From positions 3,224,001 through 3,288,000 of the forward strand of contig NZ_CP087196.1 in assembly GCF_024749285.1 (NCBI RefSeq): a DNA stretch of 64,000 nt, written 5' to 3'. The notes below the pieces were generated by a model, which worked only from the letters and a program-made list of their open reading frames with translations, made no database searches and was not told the origin of the DNA. Source of the stretch: Pseudomonas sp. B21-015 (lineage in GTDB: Bacteria; Pseudomonadota; Gammaproteobacteria; Pseudomonadales; Pseudomonadaceae). Positions within the stretch are counted from its first letter, which is position 1, and every line of letters begins with the position of its first letter. A program made the translations under genes and the position numbers. This document shows, in pieces, positions 1 through 10,229 of the stretch.

Positions 1-274
1 CCTGTGTCGCGTTGAAATTCATGGCCTTACCCTGCATTCCTCTCAGCTAGCCTAGACTAACCGTCCACTGACCAGTGTCGCGTACCATTCAACGTCTACA
101 CTCACTGCTAACAAATCCAATATTACGATGCTGGTATCCACATGGCGTCACCGTTTGTCCCTTTCCCAATTTTCTGCCCTTACGCTGAATAGCGTCCATC
201 AAGCCTCAGTCAATTTCCAAAAAATGCCGATGTGATCGCTAAGCTGGAGGCTGTCACAGCTTCCAGCCGTCCAT

Positions 275-1183
275 TTGTCAGCGCTTGACTGCCAACGATA
301 TCTGGCATGGTTGGCGCATAGCTGGAATCCTGAGCAAGCTTCTGAGGCTTACTATTTCGAAACCACACACTTCGAGCGCCTTCTAAACTGGAGCTTCTCT
401 CAAGGCATTTCATTATTGGATTTAGAATCCAATGGTCTCCTTCAGTACGCGTCCTTTTTCTGCAATCCGCCGCCTGACTGGTGCACTACGAAAGCATGTT
501 CAAAATTCCTCGCGGATCCATTGGAGCGTTACCAGAACTGGATGATCAACCCTGACTGGCGGCCGTTCCTTTCGTTACCTCGTGACGCATCACGCCAACT
601 TGGTCTCGCGCAGGCCGTTCTGAATAAATTCTATGACTTTTATTATCATGAAATTTCCTCAAGCCGATCCATACCAATCCTCAAAGGTAAGTCCCTGCAC
701 TCGAAGAATTCGCCAAAATTGACAGATTATGAAATGGATTGGTATCTGAGTAATCTTCAAGACTTACGTTACAGTGAGTCCTACAAAATAATCACGCTTG
801 TATATTTTGCACTCGCTAGGAGTTCAAGGCTTAAGCGACGGCGATTGATAGGCACGCGGAGTAGCCCTGGATTACGCAACCAATTTTCTAAAAACTTTGA
901 TGGCAAATGGGGAGAAACGCTACCAGGAGGTGAATTCAAAGCCTTGGGTAAACAATTCACCTTGATTTTTGAAAGATATCTGAGGCATTTGGGGCTGGAT
1001 CCTGAAATGCCGATACCTCCACACAGGCTGTTTGCGACATCACCTGACGGGAAATTTGCGAGGAAATGCAGAGAAGAACTGATCAGAATGGCCCTCAAGT
1101 CTGAGGATCTCCAGATCAAAGAGGCTGCAGAAAAATTCCAATACCTCACATTTTCTACCTTGCGAAGATCCTCAATCTTCTAA
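275..1183 (+). pseudogene. Degenerate tyrosine recombinase (integrase) remnant
   Basis: The open frame (302 codons, TTG as first possible start, stop codon at 233-235 just upstream) resembles tyrosine recombinases over most of its length. The N-terminal half has the core-binding pattern (YLAWLAHSW, then FERLLNWSFSQG) and a WRPF..LP..SRQ..LAQAVLNKFYDF stretch typical of this integrase class. The catalytic half is broken: the box I arginine region reads LARSSRLKRR, the HxxR position reads FSTLRR with no histidine, and the protein stops there, so the second histidine and the nucleophilic tyrosine are missing. I read it as an inactive remnant of a mobile element. Whether the frame is still translated cannot be seen. 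Confidence 0.6.
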
Positions 1184-1356
1184 CCAAACTCGTATTCCAT
1201 GCAGTGGATATCGTTGATGGAGAAGAAATACGTGCCCTCCTCCTCTTTCTTTCCTAGCATGAGCGTTAGGCGCGCCACCACGCCCCCATGAGCTGTAATT
1301 ACGAAGTTGGAGGCAACGTGCGTGGTGCGCTGGACACGATCAGAAAAATGAAGAGT
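1180..1356 (-). pseudogene. Short protein fragment, C-terminal part only
   Basis: A 58-codon open stretch ends with a natural-looking C-terminus (FFSINDIHCMEYEFG then TAG) and has balanced composition, but it has no good start and is blocked upstream by a TGA at 1357-1359. Its stop overlaps the end of the integrase remnant on the other strand. I do not recognise the family. It is best seen as the tail of a gene whose front was lost during rearrangement of this accessory region. Confidence 0.3.
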
Positions 1357-1515
1357 TCATCAACATGACGCTAGCTGTGTTGATGGTACCGAATTGACCT
1401 TGCTTCCGTAGGTGGTAGAAACAGTAGACAGTCACACCACTGGCGGTTTCTGGCCCAGAGTGTGTAAAAACACAATCGCAGCTCGCCCTTCACAGGCTAG
1501 GTGCCAGTCGCTCGG

Positions 1516-1950
1516 TCATACGTTCTCATTATCCGATCGGATAAACGAATACCGATCGATATCAGACCTAAGCTGCCAACCTTGACTGTGCCAATAGTTA
1601 GCAGCTGTTACATTGTTCTTGAAAACGTCAAGATGACATTTAAGTATTCCGTATTTCTCAAGACTCGAAAGACAGCGCTCTACCAACGCATTTGCTATGC
1701 CTTGCCGCCGATACCGAGGAAGGACAACCAAATGTTGCAAATATCCTCTGCGGCCGTCGTGCCCACACATGATGCAACCGCAAAGAACGGCTCCGACTTC
1801 AGCAACGAAGCTCATCCCGGGATTTCGCTCTAAGTATTTCGAGGTTGACTCACGAGAGTCGGCATCACGGAAGGAAACGCCTGGGGTACGCCTCATTAGA
1901 TCGATGACCGCATCGTAATCGTCTATGGTCATGACACGGATGTTGAACAT
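1516..1950 (-). CDS. GNAT family N-acetyltransferase
   Basis: A 144-residue protein with the GNAT fold order: an N-terminal MTIDDYDAVIDLM helix region, then LQHLVVLPRYRRQGIANALVERCL around residues 80-98. The latter holds the acetyl-CoA pyrophosphate-binding pattern (R-R-Q-G-I-A), followed by a C-terminal NNVTAANYWHSQGW segment of the AAxxFYxxxGF type. It would transfer an acetyl group from acetyl-CoA to an unknown amine substrate in the cytoplasm. It stands alone between remnants, so context gives no hint of substrate. It is one of three unrelated-looking GNAT genes in the first 13 kb, as often seen in accessory DNA. Confidence 0.8.
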   Translation of the reverse strand: MFNIRVMTIDDYDAVIDLMRRTPGVSFRDADSRESTSKYLERNPGMSFVAEVGAVLCGCIMCGHDGRRGYLQHLVVLPRYRRQGIANALVERCLSSLEKYGILKCHLDVFKNNVTAANYWHSQGWQLRSDIDRYSFIRSDNENV

Positions 1951-2226
1951 TGATTGAGCCTGGCTTTGTTAACTGTCTGGCCCAGCAGACTAGCAGAAGC
2001 AGCTTTGATGTTGCTGCGCTGATTCGCGGTATTGAGGCTTAGAATAGTCAGCATTTACACAGGGATCGTCCATGAAGCGCTTCATCCGTAAGCGTCTGGC
2101 AAAGCCATCTGGTCATCCCTGCGAAACCAGGACATAGGGTTTGACTCCGGTGGTAGGGCCAATGATGGTGCAGTAAGTGGCCCTCATGCGACACTCCCCG
2201 CCCTACAAATCAGGGAGAGTGTTGAC

Positions 2227-2754
2227 ATGGTGCGTTTGCTTGCAGTTTCAGGGAGTCTTCGCGAGGCCTCCTCCAACTCAGTGCTATTGCGTGCAGCTGA
2301 GGTTCTCTGTCCCAAAGGGCTGTCGATAGCGCATTATCACGAGGTTGGCCAGTTACCTCATTTCAACCCGGACTTCACGGAAACTCCTCCTGAATCCATC
2401 ATGGGCTTACGCTTCAGTATCGCCCACGCGGACGGCGTTCTGATCTCTTGCCCTGAGTACGCTCGCGGAATTCCCGGCTCATTCAAGAATATGCTGGACT
2501 GGCTCGTTAGCTCTGAGGAGTTCCCAGGCAAACCCGTTGCTCTTTTCAACGCTTCACCTCGGGCTTCGCACGCGCAGGCGGCACTGCGGCTGGTTCTGGA
2601 AACAATGTCGGCTTGTATCGTGGAGGAAGCATCAATATCCGTAAATTTGCTTTCCACGGAATTGAGTGCAGATACCATCGCAAATGATCCAACGATCCGC
2701 CCACTGATTGTTTCCGCACTTGAAGCATTCAAGCAGCAAATTGTAGTGGTCTAA
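2227..2754 (+). CDS. NAD(P)H-dependent FMN reductase, C-terminus altered by IS insertion
   Basis: A flavodoxin-fold reductase of the NADPH-dependent FMN reductase family (ChrR/YieF/ArsH-like). Residues 6-16 carry the flavin phosphate loop (AVSGSLREASS), residues 75-95 the CPEYARGIPGSFKNMLDW motif that contacts the isoalloxazine ring. A strong ribosome site (AGGGAGAG at 2212-2219) precedes the ATG. The last codons lie inside the IS3-family copy that starts at 2742: the protein now ends QQI-VVV. Removing the IS and one copy of its AAT target duplication restores a frame ending QQI-DGKKSGLSSQRFR, so 13 native residues were replaced by three. These are at the extreme C-terminus, so activity may survive. 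The substrate (quinone, azo dye, chromate) cannot be told. Confidence 0.85.
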   Translation: MVRLLAVSGSLREASSNSVLLRAAEVLCPKGLSIAHYHEVGQLPHFNPDFTETPPESIMGLRFSIAHADGVLISCPEYARGIPGSFKNMLDWLVSSEEFPGKPVALFNASPRASHAQAALRLVLETMSACIVEEASISVNLLSTELSADTIANDPTIRPLIVSALEAFKQQIVVV

Positions 2755-2805
2755 TGAAACCGGACACCCATTTAGGCGAGAATGCTCGCCAGATAGAGGT
2801 GTCTG

Positions 2806-3968
<1,163 letters not shown>

Positions 3969-4082
3969 CCACTACAAATCGATGGCAAAAAAAGCGGGCT
4001 ATCTTCACAGAGATTCCGCTAGTTAAGTCGATAGTAAGCGTTTGGGCGGCGGTGGGTGGGTGACGGTGCCTAGTTATGTGGC

Positions 4083-4166
4083 AACAATTCAGCGATTTCA
4101 CTAGCCCGCTGCGTCGGCAGTGAGATTACCGAGCTGCTGCCGCAAAAATGGGGACTTTTAAGTTGA
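4083..4166 (+). pseudogene. Remnant of IS66-family transposase C-terminus
   Basis: About 27 codons, ending in TGA at 4164-4166, read NSAISLARCVGSEITELLPQ then KWGLLS. This has the spacing of the extreme C-terminus of IS66 TnpC proteins (S-E-I-x-x-L-L-P-x-x-W). No upstream part remains. A similar fragment lies on the opposite strand at 8495-8701. The match is short, so it is tentative. Confidence 0.35.
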
Positions 4167-4177
4167 AACGGCCTGAT

Positions 4178-4948
4178 TCAATCCAGACGGCGACATAAAT
4201 AAGCGTGGGTCTGATAAGGGAACTCAATGGTCTCACGCCCGCGCAGAGCCGGATGGGTCTGAATCAAAGTCATCAGTTGATCGGCCACCACCTCTTTCTC
4301 TTCGGATGGTAGAGCCGCGATGAAGCTCACTGACAGGAAGCGATCCAAGATGACAGACTTGGCGCTGCCTGAATGGATGTAATTAAAGCAGGTCAATTCG
4401 GGCTCCGAGAAGTAGCCTCTCTTGAACGGTAGTCGCCAGTCTCCAGTATGAAAGCGTGGGGTATCGCCTTCGTAGGGAGTGATGATTTTAGTGATGGCAG
4501 CCACCCAGTCCACTGACTCATCACGCACATTCCAGATTAGTCCGAGCCGGCCGTCCGGTTTGAGCACTCGGTGAATCTCACTGAGCGCTGTTTCATTCGC
4601 GAACCAGTGGAAGGCCTGGGCGCATATGAGCGCCTGCGCCGCTCCAGCCTCGAGGGGAATAGATTCGGCCGTTCCCTCCAGAATCTTAGCGTCCGGTAGA
4701 TGCTTGGCAAACTCGATTCGCATAGCCTTGACCGGCTCGACGGCAATGACATCAATTTCCATTGAATCCAGCAGTCGAGTGAGCTTGCCGGTACCGGCTC
4801 CTAAATCAATAACCGTCGATCCAGGGCTGATGTCCAACGCATCTCTAAACCATATACGTATTTCGCTTGGATAGTCCGGGCGCCCCTGCGTATAGGTACT
4901 GGCTTCTGTTGAGAAACCTACCTGAGCAGCCTTATGAACAATTGTCAT
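4178..4948 (-). CDS. Class I SAM-dependent methyltransferase
   Basis: A 256-residue methyltransferase of the Methyltransf_11 type. It has a clear SAM-binding glycine motif (VIDLGAGTGKLTRLL), the acidic end of strand two (VIAVEPVKAMR), a motif around AQAFHWF and a post-motif RVLKPDGRLGLIWN. These fit the family that includes Tam, UbiE-like and many uncharacterised small-molecule methyltransferases; the HWF variant is common in those near COQ5/Tam. The start used is the ATG at 4948 preceded by AGAGGG; a longer frame to 5035 has no support. The gene stands between an IS66 remnant and a LysR gene, both possible transfer marks. Substrate unknown. Confidence 0.85.
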   Translation of the reverse strand: MTIVHKAAQVGFSTEASTYTQGRPDYPSEIRIWFRDALDISPGSTVIDLGAGTGKLTRLLDSMEIDVIAVEPVKAMRIEFAKHLPDAKILEGTAESIPLEAGAAQALICAQAFHWFANETALSEIHRVLKPDGRLGLIWNVRDESVDWVAAITKIITPYEGDTPRFHTGDWRLPFKRGYFSEPELTCFNYIHSGSAKSVILDRFLSVSFIAALPSEEKEVVADQLMTLIQTHPALRGRETIEFPYQTHAYLCRRLD

Positions 4949-5094
4949 TTCCAGCGACCCTCTATGTGAATGAGCGATACACACATTATGCGGCGTGTTT
5001 AGATCATCACCCACATACGTCGTCACTGTCAGCAATCACACTGCATATCTTTGTCAGGCAACACGTGATTGGCGGACGCTTACAAAGCACCGTA

Positions 5095-6036
5095 TCAGGA
5101 CGCCGTAAAGGTATTTTCCATCGGCCAGCGCATTTCCAAATGTTCAGTCAAATAATTCATAAAAGCTTTGACCTTGGGTGTGATGGCGGCGCGCTCCTGG
5201 ACGCATACATAAATATCGAGCGGTTCAGCGTAGGCATAAGTTGAAGCGTGGCGATGTTCAAACAGAGGAACGAGTTGGCCACTTTCGATATAGGGCGCCG
5301 CCACGAACTCCGCCAAACGGGTTATTCCCGCGCCGCGGATGGCCATTTGGGCTAGAGCGTCAATATCGTCGCTGATTGCGGTCGCATTGAGAGTAGCGTC
5401 GTAACGTTGCCCATCCCGGATAAAACCCCAACGTAGAAAGCGTCCGTCTAGCGGGTAGCGAAACGCTAGACAGGCATGGTGTTGGAGTTCTTCAGGATCG
5501 CGTGGCCAGCCGACTCGTTCCAAATAGATGGGTGACGCGCAGATGATAAAAGGGACTGAAACAATCTTGCGAGCGACGATCCCCTCTTCTAGTTGTGGTT
5601 TTATCCGCAGGCTCAGATCAATGCCTTCTTGAATATGATTAATTTTGCGATCTGTGGTTGAGAGTTCAAGTGTCAGGCGTGGGTAACGTGCAGCGAAGCC
5701 GGCGATTAGTGATGCCAACACATGCCGCCCGAAAGCGGAGGTAGAAGCGATGCACAGTCGCCCTTGGAATTGAGTCTGCGCGCTGGTGATCGCGCTTTGC
5801 GCCGATTCGAGATCACGCGCTATGCGTTTCACTTTTTCGTAGTACACCACGCCGTTTTCGGTTAACGCCATGCTACGCGTGGTGCGCTGGAGAAGGCGCG
5901 TACCTAGGTGGGTTTCCAAGCGATTTATGGTCTGGCTAATGGCTGCCGCACTGACGCCCAGGGTTTTGGCCGCGCCCACGATGGAGCCCGCTTCAACCAC
6001 CTTGATAAAGCTAGCAATCGCCCCTAACAGGTTCAT
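5095..6036 (-). CDS. LysR family transcriptional regulator
   Basis: A full-length LysR protein (about 313 residues from the ATG at 6036; an alternative ATG eight codons earlier exists). The N-terminal winged helix-turn-helix is intact (LLGAIASFIKVVEAGSIVGAAKTLGVSAAAISQTINRLETHLGTRLLQRTTRSMALTENG), followed by the long linker helix and a periplasmic-binding-like effector domain (GRLCIASTSAFGRHVLASLIAGF onwards). It belongs to the CrgA/PA2206-like group judged by the TRSMALTE pattern. It is divergent from a small DUF2798 membrane protein gene; the 131-bp gap holds two inverted repeats, so it most likely controls that gene and itself. Effector unknown. Confidence 0.9.
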   Translation of the reverse strand: MNLLGAIASFIKVVEAGSIVGAAKTLGVSAAAISQTINRLETHLGTRLLQRTTRSMALTENGVVYYEKVKRIARDLESAQSAITSAQTQFQGRLCIASTSAFGRHVLASLIAGFAARYPRLTLELSTTDRKINHIQEGIDLSLRIKPQLEEGIVARKIVSVPFIICASPIYLERVGWPRDPEELQHHACLAFRYPLDGRFLRWGFIRDGQRYDATLNATAISDDIDALAQMAIRGAGITRLAEFVAAPYIESGQLVPLFEHRHASTYAYAEPLDIYVCVQERAAITPKVKAFMNYLTEHLEMRWPMENTFTAS

Positions 6037-6080
6037 CTTTGTCCCAGCGAGAAGAGTCATTCATAAGATTTTGTTTATAA

Positions 6081-6159
6081 AGCAACCACTGCTAGCCGTC
6101 TAGTTGCTAATTTTTGATCTTGCTATGGTGTTCATCACCTATCAATCGAAGATCAAAAA
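6081..6159. promoter_or_regulatory. Divergent promoter region with two inverted repeats
   Basis: Between the LysR gene and the DUF2798 gene lie two dyads. The first is AGCAAC (6081-6086) with GTTGCT (6103-6108). The second is a perfect 11-base pair, TTTTTGATCTT (6111-6121) and AAGATCAAAAA (6149-6159). LysR proteins normally bind such dyads between themselves and their target, so these are candidate operator sites. The function is inference. Confidence 0.5.
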
Positions 6160-6167
6160 GGTCTGAT

Positions 6168-6443
6168 ATGAATCCAAAAACATCCTCTAAAGCTCTATTT
6201 TTCAACCAGCGTAAGCTCTCGGTTCGCGCTACGCCTTATGTTTTCGCACTGTATATGGCCACAATCATGGCACTCTTGATGTCATTCGTGATCACTGCGG
6301 CAAATTCCGGTATTGAGATCGATTACCTAAGTAATGCGCTGCACGCCTATAAATTGGCCATGCCAGTGGCATTCCTGTGCATACTCGTCGTTCGCCCCAT
6401 TGTGCTCAAACTGGTGTCTTTGACTGTACACCCACATCGTTAA
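6168..6443 (+). CDS. DUF2798 family small membrane protein
   Basis: A 91-residue protein with two hydrophobic segments: TPYVFALYMATIMALLMSFVITAANSGI (about residues 25-52) and AYKLAMPVAFLCILVVRPIVLKLVSL (about 61-86). This two-helix layout with a VRPIVLKLV ending is that of DUF2798 proteins, which have no known function and are commonly found beside LysR regulators. The start is the ATG at 6168, within 10 bases of the downstream arm of an inverted repeat. Likely inner membrane. Confidence 0.75.
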   Translation: MNPKTSSKALFFNQRKLSVRATPYVFALYMATIMALLMSFVITAANSGIEIDYLSNALHAYKLAMPVAFLCILVVRPIVLKLVSLTVHPHR

Positions 6444-6659
6444 GGGCGGCCGCTTGCGGCCCAATTGATGGGGCGTTGTGGACAACCCTATTGGGTCGAC
6501 TGTTGCCGGCCGTCACAGGTCGGAATCGACCCAAAGCTGCCCTTCATGGAGGGCAGCAGTCGGCCAAAAGCGGACGGTTCCCGAAAAACATCATTGAAAG
6601 CATTTTGCTACTATGGGGCGCTCTTGCCCATTAGCGCGACGTAAACCTTAGGTTCTTCC

Positions 6660-7127
6660 ATGTTCGACAGAAGCGACTTTGATCAACTCTCCAGTGAGCA
6701 ACTGACTTTTTGGACAGCGCACAATCGTTGCCCCGGTCTCTATTACGTCGTTTATCCAGGAATCGCTTTTCGAAGCGAGGAATCTCAGCAGTGCATCAGG
6801 GTAACTCGTGCCCGCAAGCGGCAAGGGGAGAACGGATTAAATTTCTGGCTTTTCGCGGAATGGATGGATTGGCGGCCTGGAGGAGAAAGTTATTTCCCAG
6901 GATACGTTTCCGACGCTCAGTTTGAGGAAATCTCTGAAGCTGTTTTCAATCAGATGGTTGCGGATCAGGCGATCGGATTGATCGCTCCGCTCCAACAACC
7001 GCTGCATGAGTCGACCGGTTTTGTAGGAGCGCTATTGATGTACTCAATGAAAACGGAATTCATCGTTTCGCTGTTCGCAGAGTATGAAGATGAGTACATC
7101 CATTTCTATTGGGACACGACTTCATGA
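6660..7127 (+). CDS. Hypothetical protein, 155 aa
   Basis: I do not recognise this protein. It is acidic and rich in aromatic residues (FWTAHNRCPGLYYVVYPG, FWLFAEWMDW, EYEDEYIHFYWDTTS), has no signal peptide and no obvious membrane span, and looks like a globular cytoplasmic protein. Size and composition recall small immunity-type proteins of toxin systems, but no toxin gene is adjacent and that is only a guess. It is flanked by degenerate intergenic repeats on both sides. Confidence 0.5.
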   Translation: MFDRSDFDQLSSEQLTFWTAHNRCPGLYYVVYPGIAFRSEESQQCIRVTRARKRQGENGLNFWLFAEWMDWRPGGESYFPGYVSDAQFEEISEAVFNQMVADQAIGLIAPLQQPLHESTGFVGALLMYSMKTEFIVSLFAEYEDEYIHFYWDTTS

Positions 7128-7209
7128 GCGGCAGCTAAGGGTCGATGACTGCCTGTCACCACCGGCAGCAATGGGCAGCTCTCTGCCGATCATGTTGACT
7201 AAGCGTGCT

Positions 7210-7323
7210 GGTAAAATCCGATGGAATCGGTGGTCAGATCCAATGCAAACGCCTGGTCAAGTGCAATGCAAACGAGTGGTCAGTACCGATGCAATCAGGT
7301 GGCCAAGTGGAGTGCAATTTCGC
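7210..7323. repeat. Five tandem 22-23 bp degenerate repeats, resembling an IS21-family end
   Basis: Five units begin at 7210, 7232, 7255, 7278 and 7301. Each starts GGTCA, GGTAA or GGCCA and ends in a variable -CGCCT, -CGAGT or -CAGGT, with AATGCAAACG in the middle of two of them. IS21-family elements carry several short repeats of this kind with GGTCAG starts near their ends. No istA or istB gene is present, so this would be a stranded end. The rest of 7128-7476 shows no gene; 7134-7190 looks like a degenerate Pseudomonas intergenic repeat. Confidence 0.45.
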
Positions 7324-7476
7324 AAACAGATTCCTAGCAAATGTAAGCGTTCTGTCTAGCAGCAGCTTTGGCTGTAAGCGATGGAGGGCTCAGCGCTGCC
7401 GGGATTGAAATAAAGCTGTTCATCACGCGACCCAAAGTGTGGCTTAGGCGGACTAGCTTTAAGTAGTGGACGCGGG

Positions 7477-7692
7477 TCATGCGAGCTTGATGGCTCCGCC
7501 TTGGATATCGTCGCGCGCCATTCGCAAGTCATTGGCGTCTTGGTTGAGCCGGTGAATCATATTGAGCAACCGCTGACGTAGCACTTCGTCTTGGAGCTGC
7601 TCAGCAGCACGCATCACATCAAGCGCCGCTGCCTCATTGTGGGTGGCAACGGCGTCGAGCAGTTTGCGCATGCTTCTTGATGGTCGATTCAT
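7477..7692 (-). CDS. Small hypothetical helical protein, 71 aa
   Basis: The ATG at 7692 has a good ribosome site (GGGAGTTGGAG). The product is almost entirely helical and charged (RSMRKLLDAVATHNEAAALDVMRAAEQLQ, then LRQRLLNMIHRLNQDANDLRMARDDI), without membrane or export signals. I do not recognise a family. It could be a small regulator or a dimerising helper protein left from a mobile element. Confidence 0.5.
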   Translation of the reverse strand: MNRPSRSMRKLLDAVATHNEAAALDVMRAAEQLQDEVLRQRLLNMIHRLNQDANDLRMARDDIQGGAIKLA

Positions 7693-7917
7693 CTCCAACT
7701 CCCTGGATTTCAGTGACGCGAATCATATGGCCAGAATGCTTCGTCAGTATTTCAGCTGCACGAACTGGCTTGAATCACCGGCTCCGGCATCATTTGATGC
7801 TAGCTGGAGGGACAACCTGAGGGGGCGATTACGCTTGTAGCAACGTAAGCGGGTGGCGAATACATCTTTCGACCTTCAGACAAAGACGTTTGTGTCAGCG
7901 TAGGTAGATACATGCCA

Positions 7918-8370
7918 TCAGGAAGGCGTATCCGTAAGGATCTTCATATGAGTGGCGTGATCATCATTTAATAGCTGGAAGCCGCAACTTACATAAAATG
8001 CGGCTCCGCTTGAGGTATCAGTGGAAAGACGTACAACACGAAATCGTCCAGCGGCGTATTCCAAAAGTTGGTTTACCAAGGATCTTCCAATGTTCTGCCC
8101 CCTAGATGACCCTGAGACATAAACCCTCCGTAACCTGCCGATGTCCTCCTGAGCATACGGGTCAATTGAAAGGCCTCCAACTCCCACCAAAGAACCGTCC
8201 AGATAGGCGGCCATGAGGCATTCGCCAGGTGCATCGAAGCGATTCTCTCCTGTATTCCATTCGGTGATCAGGCGTGTGAGGAATCTGAATCCCTCCAGGC
8301 TCGCCTCTTTTTCCAGCGCCAGAATCTGCTGGGGAAGCGCCATGACTTGCTTGATTTCTACCTGTTGCAC
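7918..8370 (-). CDS. GNAT family N-acetyltransferase
   Basis: A 150-residue acetyltransferase. The acetyl-CoA-binding motif is LRRVYVSGSSRGQNIGRSLVNQLLEYA (about residues 84-110), with the R-G-Q-N-I-G version of Q/RxxGxG/A. The C-terminal part has VVRLSTDTSSGAAFYVSCGFQLL, the usual AxxFYxxxGF strand-helix. Substrate unknown. It is flanked downstream by the small helical protein gene and upstream by an IS66 remnant. Confidence 0.82.
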   Translation of the reverse strand: MQQVEIKQVMALPQQILALEKEASLEGFRFLTRLITEWNTGENRFDAPGECLMAAYLDGSLVGVGGLSIDPYAQEDIGRLRRVYVSGSSRGQNIGRSLVNQLLEYAAGRFRVVRLSTDTSSGAAFYVSCGFQLLNDDHATHMKILTDTPS

Positions 8371-8494
8371 TCGATGTCCTTGAATTGAAAGTATGTGGAC
8401 TGCTAACGCACCTTATACTTACGAACGAAAGCGTTACCCCAAAATTAGTGCCTAATAATGTCCAAGGCTAGCGTGCAGCGGTAGGCTCAAATAT

Positions 8495-8701
8495 TCAAAC
8501 AGTTGGGTGCCATTGGTGCGGTAGCAGTTGATCGACCTCACTGGCTCGGTGTGTCGGTAGCCGCGTCAGCACATCTTTGAGATAGGCATACGGATCATGC
8601 CCATTCAGCCGCGCAGACTGGATCAAGCTCATGATCGCCGCCGCCCGCTTACCGCTGCGTAGCGACCCGGCGAACAACCAGTTCGAGCGTCCAGGTGCCC
8701 A
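8495..8701 (-). pseudogene. IS66-family transposase (TnpC) C-terminal remnant
   Basis: The frame encodes NWLFAGSLRSGKRAAAIMSLI..., then LNGHDPYAYLKDVLTRLPTH and SEVDQLLPHQW, the unmistakable C-terminal domain of IS66 transposases. Only about 68 codons remain. The upstream end is cut at 8701, where the second IS3-family copy starts; the sequence beyond that copy (9937 on) does not continue the transposase convincingly, so the fragment was already truncated before the IS3 insertion. Confidence 0.8.
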
Positions 8702-8765
8702 TGTAGTGGTCTAATGAAACCGGACACCCATTTAGGCGAGAATGCTCGCCAGATAGAGGTGTCTG

Positions 8766-9928
<1,163 letters not shown>

Positions 9929-10143
9929 CCACTACACCACGGCTCTGCTGCAGCCCAAATGAGCGAATTTACCCCTTATCTCGGCATAACCCCCAAGAGA
10001 TCCAGCGGCTTGCCAAACGAAAAGTCAGGCACTAAGGTAGCGCCCTCTAACGACTGGCCCCGGACTTTGGGTGAGCGGTAGCGGCTACAGACAAAAAATC
10101 AGATGGCAGCGCACCCTCCTTTGGCGAGTACTTCATCGCACAA

Positions 10144-10157
10144 AGATAGCGCTGTCT
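10144..10157. promoter_or_regulatory. Near-palindromic operator-like site upstream of MFS gene
   Basis: AGATAGCGCTGTCT is a 14-base palindrome with one mismatch per half and a central AGCGCT. This is the shape of LacI-family operators. It lies 73 bp before the transporter start. No LacI gene is in the window, so the assignment is tentative. The rest of 9937-10229 holds no gene. Confidence 0.3.
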
Positions 10158-10229
10158 CACTGTCAAGGTGCCTGAGACTCGATAGAGTTTTCCTTGAAAG
10201 TAACAATCACAAGAAAGAGGAAGCCCGTG

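Noticed and set aside
2358-2732. Long minus-strand frames across the FMN reductase gene
   Set aside because: They mirror the codon pattern of the plus-strand gene, which has clear flavin-binding motifs; no protein-like features on the minus strand.
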